From positions 1 through 40,298 of IMG/VR virus record IMGVR_UViG_3300021057_000021: DNA of 40,298 nt. One strand, given 5' to 3'. The notes under the pieces were generated by a model. It saw nothing but the letters and a program-made list of their open reading frames with translations. It had not been told where the DNA came from and did no database searches. Both the position numbers and the translations under genes were made by a program. Source of the DNA: a virus. Of the stretch, positions 38,236-40,298 are shown in pieces; position 1 is the first letter of the stretch; each line of letters opens with the position of its first letter.

Positions 38236-38606
38236 CTGCCCGCGAGCGAGACCACGGCCTCCGCGGCGCAGCCGTCGAGCCCGAGGAAGTCCCCATCCTC
38301 GACGTCCGCGCGCGTCCCGTCGTCGTGGAGATCCAGGGAGAGCGTGCCGATCACCGGGCCCCCACCGTTACCGCCATCGATCGGCACGTGCGCGCGGTTC
38401 GCGTCGAGCTGACCCGCACCGTCAACCGTGGCCGTCCCGTCCGCCTGGGGCGTAACCCCGAACTGGATCCGCCCGCTCGGGTAGCCGCACCCCGTGATCT
38501 CGTAGTCCACTTCCCAGAGCCCCCCGAGCGGCCGCGGATCGAAGTCCGTGGCGCAGCCCGAGACGAGCGAGACGACGAGCGCGATCGCGATGCGGCGCGT
38601 GTGCAT
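38223..38606 (-). CDS. Phage-encoded lipoprotein
   Basis: 127 residues. N-terminal signal MHTRRIAIALVVSLVSGCAT has the lipobox V-S-G-C, so Cys18 would be lipidated after signal peptidase II cleavage. The mature part is small, beta-rich and has two cysteines (EITGCGYPSG; LDGCAAEAV), possibly a disulfide. Phage lipoproteins often mediate superinfection exclusion or lysis. It is in the right arm, next to a likely regulator, so an exclusion role is plausible but inferred. ATG 38606 is in a TAATG overlap. Confidence 0.8.
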   Translation of the reverse strand: MHTRRIAIALVVSLVSGCATDFDPRPLGGLWEVDYEITGCGYPSGRIQFGVTPQADGTATVDGAGQLDANRAHVPIDGGNGGGPVIGTLSLDLHDDGTRADVEDGDFLGLDGCAAEAVVSLAGRWRA

Positions 38607-39004
38607 TAGAGATCCTCCGTGGTGATTGGGATAACCGGTTGCTCGTCGGAGCCCGTCGGTCCCGCGGTGAGCGAGCGAACTCCGAGATAGGTCTGTAGCG
38701 CTCGGCGGATTATCTCAGAGACACCCGTACCGAGGTTCGACGCGTGACGGATTATCGCCTCGTGCTCCGCGCTGGTGACTCGGACTTTGAGAGCGTACTC
38801 CTTCGTAATTCGGCGAGGCTTCGCGGAATCGCTCCACGAGAACGAGCCTTCGCCGTGGTCCGCGGACGCGTGCTCCCCGGCGTGGCCGTCACGGAACACG
38901 CACGGACCATGGATCCGATGCGAGGCGAGACAGCGCGGCCCCTTGCTCTTGCTCTTCGACGTCGACGGATCCTTGCTCTTGCTCTTGCTCTTGCCCTTGC
39001 TCAT
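38606..39004 (-). CDS. Lys/Ser-rich protein with ribbon-helix-helix domain
   Basis: 132 residues. N-terminal low-complexity KGKSKSKSKD...SKSKSKG tract is followed by C-L-A-S-H, C-V-F-R-D-G-H-A-G-E-H (a possible zinc site), then a ribbon-helix-helix DNA-binding domain (about 70-112, YALKVRVTSAEHEAIIRH, EIIRRALQTYLG). It could be an autoregulated transcription factor. The start region shares the leader with 40119 (GGAGCAACGCGAC). Confidence 0.7.
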   Translation of the reverse strand: MSKGKSKSKSKDPSTSKSKSKGPRCLASHRIHGPCVFRDGHAGEHASADHGEGSFSWSDSAKPRRITKEYALKVRVTSAEHEAIIRHASNLGTGVSEIIRRALQTYLGVRSLTAGPTGSDEQPVIPITTEDL

Positions 39005-39046
39005 GTCGCGTTGCTCCTGTGTGAGTGATTCGTGTGGCGCGCGCTC
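39001..39046 (-). promoter_or_regulatory. Start-associated leader repeat, copy A
   Basis: Reading leftward: GCCACACGAATCACTCACAC then AGGAGCAACGCGACATGAGC. The last part, GGAGCAACGCGACATGA, is identical to copy B at 40117-40133, and the upstream GCCACACG...AATCAC is also shared with a short gap. It joins promoter-proximal sequence, ribosome site and start codon. Confidence 0.55.
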
Positions 39047-39083
39047 GGGCTGCCATGCCGCGAGCTACGAGGCATCGCGCGGT

Positions 39084-39305
39084 CTACTTCGTACGACGGG
39101 ATTTGCTCGTCAGGGCCGCGAGCGTGCGAACGTTCGCGCATCCGTAGCACCCACGCGGACCGTCCGCGGAGTGCGCGGTCCCGTCGCGATGCGCCCACGG
39201 ATCTGGACGCTGCGGGCCGTGGAGGTGGTGGCTGCACGCGGTGCAGATCGATCCGATGTTCAGCGTCCCGCACTTGCAGGTCCACGAGCCACGCGGGGCT
39301 GTCAC
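39084..39305 (-). CDS. RanBP2-type zinc-finger-like protein
   Basis: 73 residues from GTG 39305. WTCKCGTLNIGSICTAC matches the W-x-C-x-C-x3-N-x5-C-x2-C pattern of RanBP2-type zinc fingers, which bind single-stranded RNA or proteins. A second CYGC follows in the C-terminus with a basic end. Overlaps the next gene in GTGA fashion. The role is unknown. Confidence 0.7.
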   Translation of the reverse strand: MTAPRGSWTCKCGTLNIGSICTACSHHLHGPQRPDPWAHRDGTAHSADGPRGCYGCANVRTLAALTSKSRRTK

Positions 39306-39532
39306 GAGTAGACCTCCGCCTCGACGACGCGGAAGATCATCGCGCCCGTCTCGCGGGCCATCGCGGCCACCACGCGCTCCGCGTGATCACGTGTGTGCAT
39401 CACCACGGCCTGGCCGTCGTGCGTGAACACGCGCGCGTTACCGTCGGAGTCGACGATCTCGACGAGCCACACCCGCGGCCACGGACGGTGACAGTGCGGG
39501 CAACCCTGGCCGTTGCGCTTGCGGGTCTTCAC
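39302..39532 (-). CDS. Hypothetical 76-residue CPHC protein
   Basis: GTG 39532 (GTGA). Basic start with C-P-H-C, then V-W-L-V-E-I-V-D-S-D-G-N, then a helical end (HAERVVAAMARETGAM). Looks like a small mixed zinc/beta domain; not recognised. The longer frame to 39709 is a shadow. Confidence 0.65.
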   Translation of the reverse strand: MKTRKRNGQGCPHCHRPWPRVWLVEIVDSDGNARVFTHDGQAVVMHTRDHAERVVAAMARETGAMIFRVVEAEVYS

Positions 39533-39909
39533 TTGCCACCTCCCACCTTGCGGAGGATGTGCCTGCGGACCTGCGCGTCCGTCGAGTAGTTCACGAGCTT
39601 GCGCTCCCACGACTCCAGCACGACGAGGTAGACGCCGTACCCGGGCGCAGCGTGGACCTTCCCATCCGCGTACAACGCAGACCACACGCGCCAGAACTGC
39701 ATATCCCACGTGGCCACGTTTGCCTCACGACGCGACGCGAAGCCCGGGTGCTCTTCGTACTCATCTCCGTGGTGGAGGATCGCGGTGTACGTGTGCGTCC
39801 GGCGATCGAGTTTGACTCGATACCACCCCGAGGGGTTGCGTTCCTTGTCCACGGTGCGCGGAGGCGGAGGGGACAGCACGACGAGTCCGACACGAGGCTT
39901 GCGGGTCAC
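39529..39909 (-). CDS. Hypothetical 126-residue protein
   Basis: GTG 39909 (GTGA overlap). Basic N-terminus, then a region rich in aromatic residues (SGWYRVKLDRRTHTYTAIL; QFWRVWSALYADGKVHAAP), likely a beta barrel or OB-like domain. Ends with STDAQVRRHILRKV. Not recognised. Confidence 0.65.
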   Translation of the reverse strand: MTRKPRVGLVVLSPPPPRTVDKERNPSGWYRVKLDRRTHTYTAILHHGDEYEEHPGFASRREANVATWDMQFWRVWSALYADGKVHAAPGYGVYLVVLESWERKLVNYSTDAQVRRHILRKVGGGK

Positions 39910-40121
39910 TGGCCCACCTCCGCGAGGATCTCCAGCGCGTCCATCCTGTCCTGGCAGTCCGGGCACCAGTCCGGGTGCGGGATCGCCGCAAGCGCGAGAG
40001 CCTTGGTAGCCGAGGTCAGCACCGACGCGTGCTCCTCGCAGATCGTCAGCCACCCGTTGCCCTCGTGGTTCCGGTCCACCGTGTACATCGTCCCCGTCTT
40101 TCTGCTGCGCCTCTTGATCAT
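39906..40121 (-). CDS. Hypothetical 71-residue CxxC protein
   Basis: ATG 40121 after GGAG at 9-base spacing (GGAGCAACGCGAC leader). Basic start KRRSRKTGTMYTVDRN, then I-C-E-E-H and W-C-P-D-C-Q-D-R, a two-Cys plus Cys/His arrangement, then helices. Leads the right-arm operon. Function unknown. Confidence 0.65.
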   Translation of the reverse strand: MIKRRSRKTGTMYTVDRNHEGNGWLTICEEHASVLTSATKALALAAIPHPDWCPDCQDRMDALEILAEVGQ

Positions 40122-40163
40122 GTCGCGTTGCTCCGTTGCTCGTCGGTGATTCGACGTGTGGCC
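40117..40163 (-). promoter_or_regulatory. Start-associated leader repeat, copy B
   Basis: Reading leftward: GGCCACACGTCGAATCACCG, then ACGAGCAACGGAGCAACGCG and ACATGA. Identical in its last 17 bases to copy A. It precedes the right-arm operon. A -10-like TACATT lies just upstream at 40171-40166. Confidence 0.55.
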
Positions 40164-40187
40164 ACAATGTACCACGCCTGTGGTCCA

Positions 40188-40204
40188 TTTGGGCCTGTCC
40201 CAAG
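40188..40204. promoter_or_regulatory. Operator-like inverted repeat, copy 8
   Basis: TTTGGG-CCTGT-CCCAAG, both half-sites present, near the -35 position of a possible leftward promoter with TACATT at 40171-40166. It controls the right-arm operon, and if the genome is circular it sits beside copy 1 at 8. Confidence 0.75.
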
Positions 40205-40298
40205 TGCCGAACGGACCACGGCGCTAAGTACGCGATCGGTGGGAACCCAAATTCCGGCGAAGTTTCCCGGAGTTCCAGGTCTGTGGGGCGAGGTGGCG

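Noticed and set aside
40230-40260. Ninth operator copy GGTGGGAACCCAAATT
   Set aside because: The spacing between the GGG and CCC halves is 2 instead of 5, so it does not fit the family.
1-40298. CRISPR array, insertion sequence or transposase
   Set aside because: No regularly spaced direct repeats of array type and no transposase gene or terminal inverted repeats were seen.

Overview
The window looks like a complete or nearly complete genome of a temperate, tailed, siphovirus-like phage with high-GC DNA. Evidence: a tyrosine integrase next to an excisionase-like gene, a small Cro/CI-type repressor, and a contiguous packaging, head, tail and lysis operon. Start codons are often GTG or TTG, and neighbouring genes overlap by 1-4 bases (ATGA, GTGA, TGATG). 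Several genes have a near-perfect Shine-Dalgarno (GGAGGTGATC). The host cannot be named from sequence alone. High GC, a DnaA box of the form TTGTCCACA and a phage lipoprotein with a lipobox fit a high-GC bacterium; a Gram-negative such as a myxobacterium is possible but is inference. No DNA polymerase gene is seen, so replication probably relies on the host.

Layout. 1-373: one short rightward gene carrying a frameshift. 376-7640: leftward early arm with small zinc-ribbon-like proteins, a DUF3310 protein, a RusA resolvase, a DNA methyltransferase, a Phg_2220_C-like replication protein, a candidate origin (6019-6289), a RecA-like ATPase, a small membrane protein and the repressor. 7641-7990: control region. 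7991-10317: rightward small genes, tRNAs and an excisionase-like gene. 10314-11438: integrase, with a candidate attP behind it (11487-11680). 11704-12798: four rightward small genes. 12821-34349: the late operon, leftward, running from packaging through head, connector and tail to lysis. 34431-35117: one rightward gene. 35114-40121: leftward right arm with tRNAs, an ATP-dependent DNA ligase, a lipoprotein, a ribbon-helix-helix protein and many very small proteins. Eight tRNAs are convincing (Met/Ile-CAT, Gly-TCC, Gln-TTG, Arg-CCT, Glu-TTC, Thr-CGT, Leu-CAA, Ile-TAT) and three more are irregular.

The most interesting signal is a dispersed inverted repeat, TTTGGG-N5-CCCAAA, seen eight times. 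Most copies sit in control regions: both sides of the repressor gene, upstream of the integrase, at the two ends of the window, and across a GTG start codon at 37748. This looks like one operator read by one repressor across the genome, similar in concept to stoperator or regulon sites of some temperate phages. Other notable items are the iteron-plus-DnaA-box region, a tRNA-Leu split by about 100 bases, an 18-codon coupling gene before the tail tube gene, repeated start-associated leaders, and arm-type repeats beside the integrase.
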